Positions 28,212-38,464 are shown, counted from the stretch's first letter. The stretch: 64,000 nucleotides of DNA from Pinisolibacter aquiterrae (GCF_019160155.1 NZ_JAFNIH010000027.1:1-64000); one strand, 5' to 3'. Notes: generated by a model not told the origin, from the letters alone. Made by a program: numbers and translations.

Positions 28212-29813
28212 TCAGTCCTTCTTGGTCGCGCCCCAGAAGAGGGTCAACGGGCCCTCCGGCAGGTTCGCGACGCGTTTGTTCCAGGCGGCGAGAATGTCGT
28301 ATTCGCCGAGCGGGACGTAGTTGACCTGCTCGAGCACTCGGGCCTGGACCTTCTCGGCGATCGTCTTCTGCGTCGCCGGATCGGTTTCGACGGAGAAGGC
28401 CTTGCGCAGCTTCTCGAGTTCGGGATCCTTCGGCCAGCCCGACCAGGCCTGATTGGAGGCGCTCGCGTCGATGACGGTGGAGGCGAGCGGGTCCCAGATG
28501 CCGGTGATGCCCCAGGCGGAGAAGATCATGTTCCAACCGCCCTCGGCCACGGGCGCGCGGCTGTACTGGCGCTGGAGATGGGTCTGCCAGTCCATCGACT
28601 GGACCTCGACGTTGAAGCCGATCTCGCGCATCCGCTGGGCGGCGAGAAGGGGCTGCGGCTTGAAGGCGTCGAGTTCGGTCTGCTGCAGTATGACGACGGG
28701 GGTGCCGTCGTAGCCGGACGCCTTCAGGAGCGCCCTGGCCTTCTCCTTGCGGCCGGCGCCGAACAGCCAGTCCTTGCCGGCGTCGGAGGCGAGCGGGACG
28801 GTGCAGCCGTAGATCGAGGTGCAGAGATGATAGTATTTCGGGTCGCCGATCGCCGCCTGCATCAGTTCTTCCTGATCGAGCACGAGCATGGCGGCGCGGC
28901 GGACGTCGAGATTGTCGAAGGGCGGCAGCGTGTGGTTCATGCGGGCGACGACCTGCATGCCGAGCGGCCTCACCTTGCCGACGGCGACGTCGGGCATGGC
29001 CTCGATCACCGGCAGGAGGTCGAGCGGGACCTGTTCGACGAAGTCGACGTCGCCGTTCTGCAGGGCGTTCATCGTCGTCTGCATGTCGGGCATCGACTGC
29101 CAGACCACCTTGTCGACGTTCACCACCTTGCCGCCGGCGGTCCAGCTCGCGGGTTCCTTGCGCGGGACGTAGTCGGTGTTCCTGACGTAGACGACCTTGT
29201 CGCCGGGGCGGAATTCGGCGGCGACGAACTTGAACGGACCGGAGCCGATCTGCTCGGGCAGCTGCTGGCCCTTCGGCGTCTCGGCGAGCCGCTTCGGCAT
29301 CATGAAGGGGGGGATCGGCGAGGGCTTGGCGAGCAGCGCCAGGATCTGGCCGAAGGGGGCGCTCAGCTTGATGTCGAAGGAGGTCGGCGAGGTCGCCTCG
29401 AGGCTCGCGACCTGCTCGAAGAGCCGCGAGGCGGCGGCGTCGTAGCGCGACCAGCGCTTCAGCGAGGCGATGCAGTCCTCGGCGCCGACCGGGGTGCCGT
29501 CGTGCCACTTCAGACCGTCGCGGAGTTTGAAGTGATAGGTCAGCCTGTCGTCGGAGACGGTGACGTCGGCCATCTGCGGCTGGGGCCGGTACTGCGCGTC
29601 CATGCCGAGCAGGGTATCGTAGACCATGAAGCCGTGGGTGCGGGTGATCTGCGCGGTGGAGATCGACGGGTCGAGCGCCTTCAGATTGCCGCTCATGACG
29701 GCCGTCAGCGTCTTCTCGGCGGCGCTCGCCTCGGGCACCGCGGCGAAGCCGAAGGTGGCGGTCGCGAGACCGGCGGTCAGTGCGAGCAGACGGCGTCTGT
29801 GTAGTTCGAACAT
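28212..29813 (-). CDS. Extracellular solute-binding protein (SBP family 5)
   Basis: 533 aa periplasmic binding protein of the DppA/OppA type. The N-terminus has an RRR pair before a hydrophobic stretch and an ASA cleavage site near residue 31, so export by Tat or Sec is expected. The family motif YHFKLRDGLKWHDGTPVGAEDC is split over residues ~92-113. The ligand is unknown; the family takes peptides, opines, glutathione and other small compounds. Neighbouring oxidoreductase and aminotransferase genes point to an amino or amino-alcohol compound rather than a plain peptide. Confidence 0.93.
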   Translation of the reverse strand: MFELHRRRLLALTAGLATATFGFAAVPEASAAEKTLTAVMSGNLKALDPSISTAQITRTHGFMVYDTLLGMDAQYRPQPQMADVTVSDDRLTYHFKLRDGLKWHDGTPVGAEDCIASLKRWSRYDAAASRLFEQVASLEATSPTSFDIKLSAPFGQILALLAKPSPIPPFMMPKRLAETPKGQQLPEQIGSGPFKFVAAEFRPGDKVVYVRNTDYVPRKEPASWTAGGKVVNVDKVVWQSMPDMQTTMNALQNGDVDFVEQVPLDLLPVIEAMPDVAVGKVRPLGMQVVARMNHTLPPFDNLDVRRAAMLVLDQEELMQAAIGDPKYYHLCTSIYGCTVPLASDAGKDWLFGAGRKEKARALLKASGYDGTPVVILQQTELDAFKPQPLLAAQRMREIGFNVEVQSMDWQTHLQRQYSRAPVAEGGWNMIFSAWGITGIWDPLASTVIDASASNQAWSGWPKDPELEKLRKAFSVETDPATQKTIAEKVQARVLEQVNYVPLGEYDILAAWNKRVANLPEGPLTLFWGATKKD

Positions 29814-29839
29814 GATCGTCTTGCCTCCGTGGCGAGGGG

Positions 29840-31168
29840 TCAGAGTGCGCGGATGACTTCGTCGATGGTCTCCTCGAGACGTCTTACGATCTCGTCGGAT
29901 TGGTCCTCGGTGAGGATGAAGGGCGGGGCGAGCAGGATGTGGTCGCCGCGCGTGCCGTCGATGGTACCGCCGGAGGGGTAGATCATCAGACCCTTGCGCA
30001 GGGCGGTCTGCTTCAGGCGGGCGTGCAGTTGCAGGGACGGGTCGAAGGGCTCGCAGCTGCCGCGATCCTGGACCAGTTCGAGGCCGAGGAAGAGGCCGCG
30101 TCCGCGAATGTCGCCGACGTGAGGCGAGTTGCCGAAGCGGGCCTCGAGCGTGCGGCGCAGGTGGTCGCCCCGCCGGCGGACGGCGGCGAGGAGGTCGTCC
30201 TCGGCGATCGCCTCCTGGACGGCGAGGGCGGCGGCGGCGGCGACCGGGTGACCCATGTAGGTGTGGCCGTGCGAGAAGGCGCCCGAGCCGTTGGCGAAGG
30301 CCTCGTAGACCCGGTCGGCGACGAGGACGGCGCTGACCGGCTCGTAGCCGGCGCCGAGGCCCTTGCCGATCACCTCGATGTCGGGGGCGATGCCCTCCTG
30401 CTCGCAGGCGTGCAGGGTGCCGGTGCGGCCCATGCCGCTCATCACCTCGTCGAGGATCAGCAGCACCCCGAAACGATCGCAGATCGCGCGGATGCGCTTG
30501 AAATAGTCGCCGACCGGCGGCACCGCCCCGGCGGTCGCCCCGACCACGGTCTCGGCGACGAAGGCGATCACCCGGTCCGGACCGACGCTCAGGATCTCGT
30601 CCTCGAGTTCCCGGGCGGCGCGGGCGGCATAGTCGGCCTCGCTCTCGCCCGGCCGCATGTGGCGATAGGCGAAGCAGGGGCCGATGTGGCGGGTCTCGAT
30701 CAGCAGGGGGCGGAAGGTTCGGCGCCGGCCCTCGTTGCCGCCGGTCGCGAGCGCGCCGAGGGTGTTGCCGTGATAGCTCTGGCGGCGGGCGATGACGACG
30801 TCGCGCTGCGGTTCGCCGCGCTCGACGTGGTACTGACGCGCCATCTTCAGCGCCGTCTCGACGGCCTCGGAGCCGCCGTTCAGGATGATGGCGTGGCCGA
30901 TGCCGGGCGGGGCGTCGGCGACGAGACGGTCGGCCAGTCGCTCCGCCGCCTCGGTGGTGAAGAAACTGGTGTGGGCGTAGGCGATCGTATCGAGCTGGCG
31001 CAGGATCGCCTCGCGGATGCGGGGGTGTCCATGGCCGAGGCAGGAGACGGCGGCGCCGCCGCAGGCGTCGATGTAGGCCCGTCCCTCGGCGTCGTAGATG
31101 TAGATGCCCTCGGCGCGCACGGCGGTGGCGAGGGGTTGCCGCAGATTGCGGTGCATCAGGTGGCTCAT
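29840..31168 (-). CDS. Class III PLP-dependent aminotransferase
   Basis: 442 aa, fold type I, class III (omega) aminotransferase. LNGGSEAVETALKMARQYH binds the phosphate, LILDEVMSGMGRTG carries the Asp that pairs with the pyridine nitrogen, and the Schiff-base Lys is in EVIGKGLGAGYEPVSAV. These enzymes move amino groups from omega-amino acids, diamines or amines to pyruvate or 2-oxoglutarate. It lies 26 bases upstream of the binding-protein gene and 61 bases after the GMC gene. Confidence 0.93.
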   Translation of the reverse strand: MSHLMHRNLRQPLATAVRAEGIYIYDAEGRAYIDACGGAAVSCLGHGHPRIREAILRQLDTIAYAHTSFFTTEAAERLADRLVADAPPGIGHAIILNGGSEAVETALKMARQYHVERGEPQRDVVIARRQSYHGNTLGALATGGNEGRRRTFRPLLIETRHIGPCFAYRHMRPGESEADYAARAARELEDEILSVGPDRVIAFVAETVVGATAGAVPPVGDYFKRIRAICDRFGVLLILDEVMSGMGRTGTLHACEQEGIAPDIEVIGKGLGAGYEPVSAVLVADRVYEAFANGSGAFSHGHTYMGHPVAAAAALAVQEAIAEDDLLAAVRRRGDHLRRTLEARFGNSPHVGDIRGRGLFLGLELVQDRGSCEPFDPSLQLHARLKQTALRKGLMIYPSGGTIDGTRGDHILLAPPFILTEDQSDEIVRRLEETIDEVIRAL

Positions 31169-31229
31169 GGACGGTCTTTCGGAAGAAGGAGTCGCGAGGG
31201 GCGAAACGGCAGGCCGGGTCGACGGGGCG

Positions 31230-32819
31230 TCACCGGGTGTCTTCGAGCATCAGCCGCGCCCCCTTCTCGGCGATCATCACGGTCGCCGCGTTGGTGTTGC
31301 CGGAGACGATCGTCGGCATGATCGAGGCGTCGACGATCCGGAGGCCGGTGAGGCCGCGCAGCCGCAGGCGGGGGTCGACGACGCTTCCCTCGTCGGCGCC
31401 CATGCGGCAGGTGCCGACCGGGTGGAAGATGGTGGTGCCCATGCGCGCCGCCGCCGCCCGCAGCGAGGCCTCGTCGGAGACGGCGGCGCCGGGCGCGACC
31501 TCCTCGACGACGTGGGCGGCGAAGGACGGCCGGGCGGCGATGCGGCGGGCGAGGCGGATGCCGGCGGCCGCCACCGCCCGATCGCCCTCGGTGGAGAGAT
31601 AGTTCGGCCGGATCTCCGGCCTCGCGCCGTCGGCGGCGAGGTGGACGCTGCCGCGCGCCTCGGGGCGCAGGTTGCAGACGGAGGCCGACAGCGCCGGGAA
31701 CGGATCGAGCTCGCCCGGCACCTTCGTCATCGAGATCGGTTGGACGTGGAACTGCAGGTCGGGGCGGGAGACGTTCGGGCCGGACCGGGCGAAGATGCCG
31801 ACCTGGCTCGGCGTCATGGAGAGGGGGCCGGAGCGGCGCAGGGCATATTCGATCGCCATCGCCGCCCGCCCGAAGAGCGAGGAGGCCTTCTCGTTCAGCG
31901 AACCGATGCCTCCGAGGCGGAAGGAGACGCGCATCTGCAGGTGGTCCTGCAGGTTCTCGCCGACGGCGGGACGATCGAGGATCGGCGTCACGCCGGCGGC
32001 GGCGAGCCGGGCGGCGTCGCCGATGCCCGAGCGCTCCAGAAGCAGCGGCGACCCGATCGCGCCGGCGCAGAGCACGACCTCTCCGGCGGCCGCGACGGTG
32101 GTCTCCCGGCCGTCCTTCACATAGGCGCAGCCGACGACGCGTCCGTCCTCGACGATCAGGCGGGTCACCTCGACGCCGGTTCGCACCTCGAGATTGGGGC
32201 GGCGGCGGGCCCGGCGCAGGAAGCCGGCCTCGGTCGAACAGCGGACGCCACGGCGCTGAGTGACCTCGAAATGGCCGGCGCCCTCGTTGTCGCCGCCGTT
32301 GAAGTCGGCGCGGAAGGGCAGGCCCTCCTCGATCGCGGCCCTCATATAGGCGTCGAGCACCGGCCAACGCACGCGCGAGCGCTCGACCCGGAGGCCGCCG
32401 CCGGTGCCGTGGTGGCGGCTCTCGCCGGCGTGGTGATCCTCGGTCGCGCGGAAGAGCGGGAGGACGTCGTCCCATCCCCAGCCGAGGCATCCCGCGTCGC
32501 GCCAGCCGTCGTAGTCGGCGGCCTGCCCGCGAATGTAGATCATGCCGTTGATCGCCGAGGAGCCGCCGAGGATCCGGCCGCGCGGATAGGCGAGCGCGCG
32601 CCCGTCGAGCCCGGCCTCGGCCTCGGTCCTCGAACACCAGTCGTAGGCGGGGTCGCCGAGCGTGTAGAGATAGCCGACGGGGACGGCGACCTTCAGGCGG
32701 CGCGCCTCGCCTCCGGCCTCGAGCAGGAGGACGCGGCGGCGGCCGTCGGCGGACAGGCGATCGGCGACGACACACCCCGCGCTGCCCGCCCCGATCACGA
32801 CATGGTCGAACCCATCCAT
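31230..32819 (-). CDS. GMC-family FAD-dependent alcohol oxidoreductase
   Basis: 529 aa, choline dehydrogenase/alcohol dehydrogenase type. The FAD-binding VIGAGSAGCVVADRL is at the N-terminus, GRILGGSSAINGMIYIRG follows, and the catalytic His is in HPVGTCRMG with NTNAATVMIAEKGA at the end. I chose ATG 32819 (MDGFDHVVIG); two in-frame upstream starts add residues foreign to the family and lack a ribosome site. First gene of the leftward operon; would oxidise an alcohol to the aldehyde, upstream of the aldehyde dehydrogenase encoded divergently. Confidence 0.93.
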   Translation of the reverse strand: MDGFDHVVIGAGSAGCVVADRLSADGRRRVLLLEAGGEARRLKVAVPVGYLYTLGDPAYDWCSRTEAEAGLDGRALAYPRGRILGGSSAINGMIYIRGQAADYDGWRDAGCLGWGWDDVLPLFRATEDHHAGESRHHGTGGGLRVERSRVRWPVLDAYMRAAIEEGLPFRADFNGGDNEGAGHFEVTQRRGVRCSTEAGFLRRARRRPNLEVRTGVEVTRLIVEDGRVVGCAYVKDGRETTVAAAGEVVLCAGAIGSPLLLERSGIGDAARLAAAGVTPILDRPAVGENLQDHLQMRVSFRLGGIGSLNEKASSLFGRAAMAIEYALRRSGPLSMTPSQVGIFARSGPNVSRPDLQFHVQPISMTKVPGELDPFPALSASVCNLRPEARGSVHLAADGARPEIRPNYLSTEGDRAVAAAGIRLARRIAARPSFAAHVVEEVAPGAAVSDEASLRAAAARMGTTIFHPVGTCRMGADEGSVVDPRLRLRGLTGLRIVDASIMPTIVSGNTNAATVMIAEKGARLMLEDTR

Positions 32820-32840
32820 CGTTCCGCTCGTGAAACCGCT

Positions 32841-32913
32841 TGAAACATTCATTTCAATATCTAATATCATAAGCCAAATGGATTTCAATCATAAAACATG
32901 AAACATTCGTTTC
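32841..32913. promoter_or_regulatory. divergent promoter with two RpiR-type operator candidates
   Basis: TGAAACATTCATTTC (32841-32855) and TGAAACATTCGTTTC (32899-32913) differ in one base; the core GAAAC-N4-GTTTC is a palindrome. Between them, on the minus strand, TTGAAA (32883-32888) and TATTAG (32861-32866), 16 bases apart, make a fair sigma-70 promoter whose start would fall on the first copy. The second copy sits just upstream of the -35. This layout suits repression by the RpiR protein of the operon. Confidence 0.6.
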
Positions 32914-33022
32914 GCATCGATGACGATGATGACGACGGCGGCGCCGCGCCGAGGACCCGGCGCGGAGACGGCCGCGCGTCGCCGAGGGGTTCGGCGGCGG
33001 GCGGCGAGACAGGAGACCTTCG

Positions 33023-34501
33023 ATGAACGAGCGCTTCCGGATCGCGGTGGCCCGGCTCTGGCACGAGGCGCACAGCTTCACGCCGCTTCTCACGACGCTC
33101 GCCGACTTCCGGCGGCGGGAGTGGTCGATCGGTGGGGAGGCCGAGGCCTTCTATCGCGGCACGGCGACGGAGATCGGCGCGGTGGTCGCTCTCGCCGACG
33201 GCGCGGCGGACGTGGAGGTGCGCTATTCCCTGTGCACGGCGGCACCGCCCGGCGGGCTGACCGTGGAAGCGGACATGCGGGCGATCCACGACCTGATCGT
33301 CGAGCATCTCGGCGAGGGGCCTTTCGACGGCGTCTATCTCTCGCTCCACGGCGCGACGCTCTCGACCGAGTCGGTCTCGCCGGACACCGATCTCCTGCGG
33401 CGGATCCGCGCCCGGGTCGGGCCGGAGGTTCCGATCGCGATCTCCTGCGACATGCACGCCTGTCTGAACCCGGAGATCGCCGGGATCGTGCAGATCCTCA
33501 CCGGCTATCACACCTATCCGCACGTCGACATGCGCGAGACCGGCGAGCGGGCGCTCGCCATGCTGATGAGCGAGCTGCGCGAGGGGCGCCGGCACCGGGT
33601 CCACATGTCGCCGGTGCCGATGCTGCCGCTCAGCCACATGATGCGGACGGCGTCGGGACCGATGCGCGAGCTGGTCGAGATCGGCGAGGCGCTCACCGCC
33701 GATCCGGCGATCGACGACGCGACCTTCTTCTGCTCCTTCACCTATGCCGACAGTCCCCATTCCTCGGGGCTCGCGACGATCACGGCGGAGGCGAGCGCCG
33801 ACGTCGCGGCGCCGTTGAAGGCGATGCACGACGCGATGATGGCGCGGCGGGAGGCCTTCCGCGCGCCGGTCACGCCGGCGGCGGAAGGATTGACGCGGGC
33901 GGAAGCCTTGCTCGCCGCCGGGACGAAGGGGCCGATCGCGATCATCGACACCGCCGACAATCCGTTGTCGGGCGGGATCGGCGACACGACCGGGCTCCTC
34001 CGCGCCTTCCTCGACGGCGGCTCGACGCGGCGCGCGGTCTTCTCGTTCTTCTTCGATCCGGAACTGGTGGCGCGCGCCTTCGCGCTCGGCGAGGGGGCGG
34101 CGATCGAGGCGCCGCTCGGCGGGCGCATCATGCCGGACTACGGCGCTCCCGTGCCCTTCGCGGGGCGGGTCGTGAAACTCACCGACGGGCGTTTCCGCAA
34201 CGAGGGGCCGATGGCGCACGGTCTGCCGGTGTCGCTCGGGCGGACGGCGGTGCTCGCGCGCGGCGATCTCCGGATCGTCGTCACGGAGAGCTGCCAGAGC
34301 GTCAACGATCCCGCCTGGTGCCGGCTGCACGGCGTCGATCTGGGCGAGGTCGACCTCTTCCTCGTCAAGGCGAAGAATCACTTCAGGGCCTCCTTCGAAC
34401 CCCTGTGCGGTGCGATGATCGAGATCGAATCACCGGGACCGGCCCCTGGCGATCTGCGCCGGGTGCCCTACAAATACGTCCCGCGTGCCTACCTCCTCTG
34501 A
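33023..34501 (+). CDS. MlrC-like M81-family metallopeptidase
   Basis: 492 aa, full length for the M81/microcystinase C family (DUF1485 plus MlrC C-terminal domain). N-terminal FRIAVARLWHEAHSFTP and VYLSLHGATLSTES, with CDMHACLNPEI and GYHTYPHVDMRETG, are the conserved metal-binding stretches. MlrC cleaves linear microcystin, but most members sit with ABC transporters in non-toxin settings and their substrates are unknown. It is first in a rightward pair divergent from the GMC operon; GGAGA precedes the ATG. Confidence 0.92.
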   Translation: MNERFRIAVARLWHEAHSFTPLLTTLADFRRREWSIGGEAEAFYRGTATEIGAVVALADGAADVEVRYSLCTAAPPGGLTVEADMRAIHDLIVEHLGEGPFDGVYLSLHGATLSTESVSPDTDLLRRIRARVGPEVPIAISCDMHACLNPEIAGIVQILTGYHTYPHVDMRETGERALAMLMSELREGRRHRVHMSPVPMLPLSHMMRTASGPMRELVEIGEALTADPAIDDATFFCSFTYADSPHSSGLATITAEASADVAAPLKAMHDAMMARREAFRAPVTPAAEGLTRAEALLAAGTKGPIAIIDTADNPLSGGIGDTTGLLRAFLDGGSTRRAVFSFFFDPELVARAFALGEGAAIEAPLGGRIMPDYGAPVPFAGRVVKLTDGRFRNEGPMAHGLPVSLGRTAVLARGDLRIVVTESCQSVNDPAWCRLHGVDLGEVDLFLVKAKNHFRASFEPLCGAMIEIESPGPAPGDLRRVPYKYVPRAYLL

Positions 34502-34546
34502 ACGGGCGGCACGCCCGCGATCGGAAAAGAAGCGAAAGGCGAAGAG

Positions 34547-35983
34547 ATGGTCGATTATCCGGATGTGGAGCTGTTCATCGACGGTCGGTGGCGGCCGGCC
34601 CTGTCGGGCAAGACCCTCCCCGTCCTCGACCCCGCGACGGAAGATCGGATCGGCACCGTCGCCTGGGCGGAAGCCGCGGATCTCGACGAGGCGCTCGCCG
34701 CCGTCGCGCGCGGCTTCGAGGTCTGGCGGGTGACCTCCGCCCACGATCGCAGCCGGATCATGCGCCGCGCCGCCGATCTCCTGCGCGAGCGCGCCGACGA
34801 GATCGCGACGGCGCTGACACGCGAACAGGGCAAGCCGCTCGCTCAGGCGCGCGGCGAGGTTCTGGCGGGGGCCGACGTGGTCGACTGGTTCGCCGAGGAG
34901 GCGCGCCGGACCTATGGGCAGATCATCCCGCCGCGCCGGCCGGACGTCCTGCAGATGGCGGTCAAGGTCCCGGTCGGGCCGGTCGCGGCCTTCACGCCGT
35001 GGAACTTCCCGATCAATCAGGTGGTCCGCAAACTGTCGGCGGCGCTCGCCACCGGCTGCTCGATCATCGTCAAGGGACCGGAGGAGACCCCGGCCTCGCC
35101 GGCGGCGTTGATCCGCTGCTTCGCCGACGCGGGGGTTCCGGCCGGCGTCGTCAATCTCGTCTACGGCGTGCCCGCCGTGATCTCCGAATATCTGATCCCG
35201 CATCCGGTGATCCGCAAGATCTCCTTCACCGGCTCGACGCCGGTCGGCAAGCAACTGGCGGCGCTGGCCGGGGCGCACATGAAGCGGGCGACGATGGAGC
35301 TCGGCGGTCATGCGCCGGTGATCGTCACCGCCGACGCCGACGTCGAGGCGGTGGTCGCGACGATGGCGACCTACAAGTTCCGCAACGCCGGGCAGGTCTG
35401 CGTGTCGCCGACCCGCTTCCTGATCGAGGCGCCGATCGCCGACCGCTTCGTCGAGCGTTTCACGGCGGCGGCGCAGAAGGTGAGGGTGGGCCACGGTCTC
35501 GACGAGGCGACCGACATGGGGCCGCTCGCCAACGAGCGGCGCATTCCGGCGCTCCAGGCGCTGGTCGACGACGCCGTCGCGGCGGGCGCGCGTCTCGAGA
35601 CCGGCGGCCGGCGGCTCGGCAATCGCGGTTATTTCTACGAGCCGACGGTGCTCGCCGACGTGCCGCTCGCCGCGCGGATCATGAACGAGGAACCGTTCGG
35701 GCCGGTCGCGGTGATCAACCGCTTCGGAGATCTCGGCGAAGCGATCGCGGAGGCGAACCGTCTGCCCTTCGGCCTCGCCGCCTATGCCTTCACCGGGTCG
35801 GACACGGCGGCGAGCCGGATCGGCCGCGAGGTGGAGAGCGGGATGGTCTCGATCAACCACCTCGGTCTCGCCCTGCCGGAGGTGCCGTTCGGCGGCATCA
35901 AGGATTCCGGCTACGGCACCGAGGGCGGCTCGGAGGCGGTGGACGCCTATCTCGAGACGCGGTTCGTCACGCGCAAGGCCTGA
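34547..35983 (+). CDS. NAD(P)-dependent aldehyde dehydrogenase
   Basis: 478 aa aldehyde dehydrogenase superfamily, close to the succinate-semialdehyde/lactaldehyde group. [19 protein letters not shown], the general-base Glu in MELGGHAP and the catalytic Cys in NAGQVCVSP are present. It starts 45 bases after the mlrC-like gene. It would oxidise the aldehyde made by the aminotransferase or by the GMC enzyme; the precise substrate cannot be read from the sequence. Confidence 0.94.
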   Translation: MVDYPDVELFIDGRWRPALSGKTLPVLDPATEDRIGTVAWAEAADLDEALAAVARGFEVWRVTSAHDRSRIMRRAADLLRERADEIATALTREQGKPLAQARGEVLAGADVVDWFAEEARRTYGQIIPPRRPDVLQMAVKVPVGPVAAFTPWNFPINQVVRKLSAALATGCSIIVKGPEETPASPAALIRCFADAGVPAGVVNLVYGVPAVISEYLIPHPVIRKISFTGSTPVGKQLAALAGAHMKRATMELGGHAPVIVTADADVEAVVATMATYKFRNAGQVCVSPTRFLIEAPIADRFVERFTAAAQKVRVGHGLDEATDMGPLANERRIPALQALVDDAVAAGARLETGGRRLGNRGYFYEPTVLADVPLAARIMNEEPFGPVAVINRFGDLGEAIAEANRLPFGLAAYAFTGSDTAASRIGREVESGMVSINHLGLALPEVPFGGIKDSGYGTEGGSEAVDAYLETRFVTRKA

Positions 35984-35990
35984 CGCGAGA

Positions 35991-36022
35991 GAGGCCGGGG
36001 CGGCGGATGTCGCCCCGGCCTC
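35991..36022 (+). terminator. terminator-like hairpin after aldehyde dehydrogenase
   Basis: Perfect 12-bp stem GAGGCCGGGGCG with its complement around an 8-nt loop, 8 bases after the stop codon. GC-rich and without T-run; likely the end of the mlrC-aldehyde dehydrogenase transcript. Confidence 0.65.
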
Positions 36023-36197
36023 GTGCCGTCCCGTTCCGGCCGAGGGACCGGATCCCGTGTGGCGGGCCTGCGCCCCGCCTCGCGCCGTTCGGCACGGCGC
36101 CGCCGGCGAGAGCGCCGGAGTTTTCGACAGGACACATGAGGCGCGAGGCCCTCGTCGACGACCTCGGCGCGGGTCGGATTGACTCCGTCTCCGAAAA

Positions 36198-36212
36198 GAA
36201 CAAAAATAGAAC
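36198..36212 (+). promoter_or_regulatory. LexA (SOS) box of the alphaproteobacterial type
   Basis: GAAC-AAAAATA-GAAC is a perfect direct repeat GAAC-N7-GAAC, the complement of GTTC-N7-GTTC bound by alphaproteobacterial LexA. It lies 55 bases before the imuA start, in an A-rich patch within GC-rich DNA, and so puts imuA-imuB-dnaE2 under DNA-damage control. Confidence 0.88.
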
Positions 36213-36267
36213 ATCAAGATGGAACCGAAACCCTCCTCGACCTCCCCGGGGCAAGAGATCTCTCGCC

Positions 36268-37029
36268 GTGACGAATCCCGCCGTCCGTACCGTCCTCGCC
36301 GATCTCCGCACGCGGATCGGCTCTCTCGAAGGCGGGGCGGCGTGCCGGCGCGGGGTGTTGCCCTTCGGGGTTCCGGAGATCGACCGGCGGCTTCCGGGCG
36401 GCGGGCTCGCCTTCGGCGGGCTGCACGAGGTGGCGGGGGGCGGCAACGGGGCGGTGGACGGCGCGGCGGCGGCGCTCTTCGCCGCCGGCATCGCGGCGCG
36501 GACGGGGGGCGCGGTGCTGTGGTGCGTGACGCGGGCCGATCTGTTCGCCCCGGCGCTCGCCCAGGCCGGCCTGCCGCCGGGGCGGGTGGTTCATCTCGAG
36601 ACCGGCGACGAGGGCGATCTCCTCGCCTGTTTCGAGGACGGACTGCGCCACGGCGGTCCGTCGGCGGTGGTCGCGGAAGTGGCACGCCTGCCGATGGTCG
36701 CCTCGCGCCGCTTGATGCTCGCCGCCGAGACCGGGGGCGGGATCGGCATCGTCCTGCGCCGCTGGAGCCGGCAGGGGCAGGCGACCGATTTCGGCCAACC
36801 GACGGCGAGCCTGACGCGCTGGCGGGTCACGGCGTCGGCGTCGGCGCCGTTGCCGGTTCCGGGCGTCGGGCGATCGCGGTGGCGGCTCGAACTGGTCCGG
36901 TGTCGGGCCGGTGAGAGTTTCGAAGTGGAAGTGGAGGCCTGTGATGGCCAGGGTCGTCTCGCTCTTCCTGCCGCGCTGGCCGACCGATCGGCTCCGGCGC
37001 GGCGCCGGTTCGGCGGTGCCGCCGGTTGA
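36268..37029 (+). CDS. imuA: ImuA, SOS mutagenesis RecA-like protein
   Basis: 253 aa from GTG 36268. The N-terminus TVLADLRTRIGSLEGG and GVLPFGVPEIDRRLPGGGLA, followed by GGLHEVAGGG, are characteristic of ImuA, a SulA/RecA-like partner of ImuB and DnaE2 in translesion synthesis. An ATG in the same frame at 36136 lies upstream of the LexA box and would add unrelated sequence, so GTG is preferred. It overlaps imuB by 86 bases. Confidence 0.9.
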   Translation: MTNPAVRTVLADLRTRIGSLEGGAACRRGVLPFGVPEIDRRLPGGGLAFGGLHEVAGGGNGAVDGAAAALFAAGIAARTGGAVLWCVTRADLFAPALAQAGLPPGRVVHLETGDEGDLLACFEDGLRHGGPSAVVAEVARLPMVASRRLMLAAETGGGIGIVLRRWSRQGQATDFGQPTASLTRWRVTASASAPLPVPGVGRSRWRLELVRCRAGESFEVEVEACDGQGRLALPAALADRSAPARRRFGGAAG

Positions 37030-38464
37030 CCGGCCGCTGGTGCTCGCCGGCCGCGTCGGATCGCGCCGGATGGTGACGGCGCTCGATGCCGCCGCCGCCG
37101 GTCTCGGCCTCGCCCCCGGCATGGTGTTGGCCAAGGCGCAGGCGATGGTTCCCGGCCTCACGATCGCGGAGGCCGATCCGCGCGGCGACGCGGAGGCGCT
37201 CGAGCGGCTTGCGGTCTGGGCGCTGCGGTTCTCGCCGGTGGTCGCGGCCGATCCGCCCGACGGGCTGGTGATCGACGCGACCGGCGCCACGCATCTCCAC
37301 GGCGGCGAGACGGTGATGCTCGCCGAGATGGTTCGGCGCTTCGCCGCCGCCGGCATCGAGGCGCGCGCGGCGATCGCCGCCACCCGAGGGCTCGCCCATG
37401 CGGCGGCGCGGTTTTCGGAGCGGCCGACGGTCCGGCTCGCCGACGAGGTGACGGAGGCGGCTCTGCGGCGTCTGCCGATCGCCGCCCTGCGCCTCGATCG
37501 CACGGTCGTCGAGGGGCTCGCCGGGCTCGGTTTCGAGCGCGTCGGCGACGTCCTCGATCGGCCGCGCGCGCCGCTCGTGCTGCGCTTCGGCCCCGATCTC
37601 GGTCGCCGGATCGATCAGGCCCTCGGCCTCGCCGCCGATCCGATCGAGCCGGCCCGGCCGCCGGATCTGGTCGAGACGCGGCGGGTGTTCGCCGAACCGA
37701 TCGGTGCGGCCGAGACCATCGCTCGCCACATGCGGGCGCTCGCGGCCACGCTCGTCGACGCGCTCGAGGCGCGCGATCTCGGCGTGCGCCGCCTCGATCT
37801 CTTCCTCACCCGCGTCGACAATACCCTGCAGACGATCCGCGTCGGTCTGGCGCGACCGAGCCGCGACGGCGCACGGCTGGCGCGGCTCCTCTGCGACCGG
37901 ATCGAGACGATCGATCCGGGGTTCGGGATCGAGGTGATGCGGCTCGCGGCGACGGCGACCGAGCGGCTCGCGGCGCGCCAGCGGGTGTCTTCGTTGATCG
38001 AGGGGACCGCGCCCGACGTCTCCGATCTGGTCGATCGGCTCGCCGACCGGATCGGCGAGAGCCGGGTCTATCGCTTCGCGCCGGTGGCGAGCGACGTTCC
38101 CGAGCGCTCGGTGGCGCGGGTCTCGGCGTTGGCGCCCGACGACGGGGCGACCTGGCCCGGCGACTGGCCTCGGCCGTCGCGGCTCCTCGCCTGCCCCGAG
38201 CCGATCGAGACGCTGGCGCTCCTGCCCGATCATCCGCCGGCGTGGTTCTCTTGGCGGGGCGTGCGCCGGCGTGTCGCCCGGGCCGACGGGCCGGAGCGGG
38301 TGTTCGGCGAATGGTGGCTGCGCGAGGCCGAGCGGGCCACGGTGCGCGACTATTTCCGGGTCGAGGACGACGGCGGCGAGCGCTGGTGGATCTTCCGCGC
38401 CGGCGACGGCGAGGATCTCGAGACCGGATCGCAGCGCTGGTTCCTGCACGGGATCTTCGCATGA
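36944..38464 (+). CDS. imuB: ImuB, inactive Y-family polymerase-like protein
   Basis: 506 aa. Begins [19 protein letters not shown], the ImuB start; GGAGG lies 6 bases before ATG 36944, which rules out a start 11 codons earlier. ImuB has the Y-family polymerase fold but lacks the catalytic carboxylates of active members and acts as an adaptor to the sliding clamp. The stop overlaps dnaE2 by ATGA. Confidence 0.93.
   Translation: MARVVSLFLPRWPTDRLRRGAGSAVPPVDRPLVLAGRVGSRRMVTALDAAAAGLGLAPGMVLAKAQAMVPGLTIAEADPRGDAEALERLAVWALRFSPVVAADPPDGLVIDATGATHLHGGETVMLAEMVRRFAAAGIEARAAIAATRGLAHAAARFSERPTVRLADEVTEAALRRLPIAALRLDRTVVEGLAGLGFERVGDVLDRPRAPLVLRFGPDLGRRIDQALGLAADPIEPARPPDLVETRRVFAEPIGAAETIARHMRALAATLVDALEARDLGVRRLDLFLTRVDNTLQTIRVGLARPSRDGARLARLLCDRIETIDPGFGIEVMRLAATATERLAARQRVSSLIEGTAPDVSDLVDRLADRIGESRVYRFAPVASDVPERSVARVSALAPDDGATWPGDWPRPSRLLACPEPIETLALLPDHPPAWFSWRGVRRRVARADGPERVFGEWWLREAERATVRDYFRVEDDGGERWWIFRAGDGEDLETGSQRWFLHGIFA

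Noticed and set aside
36136-36267. ATG start of imuA upstream of the LexA box
   Set aside because: It would place the operator inside the coding region and add residues unlike any ImuA; GTG 36268 fits the family start.
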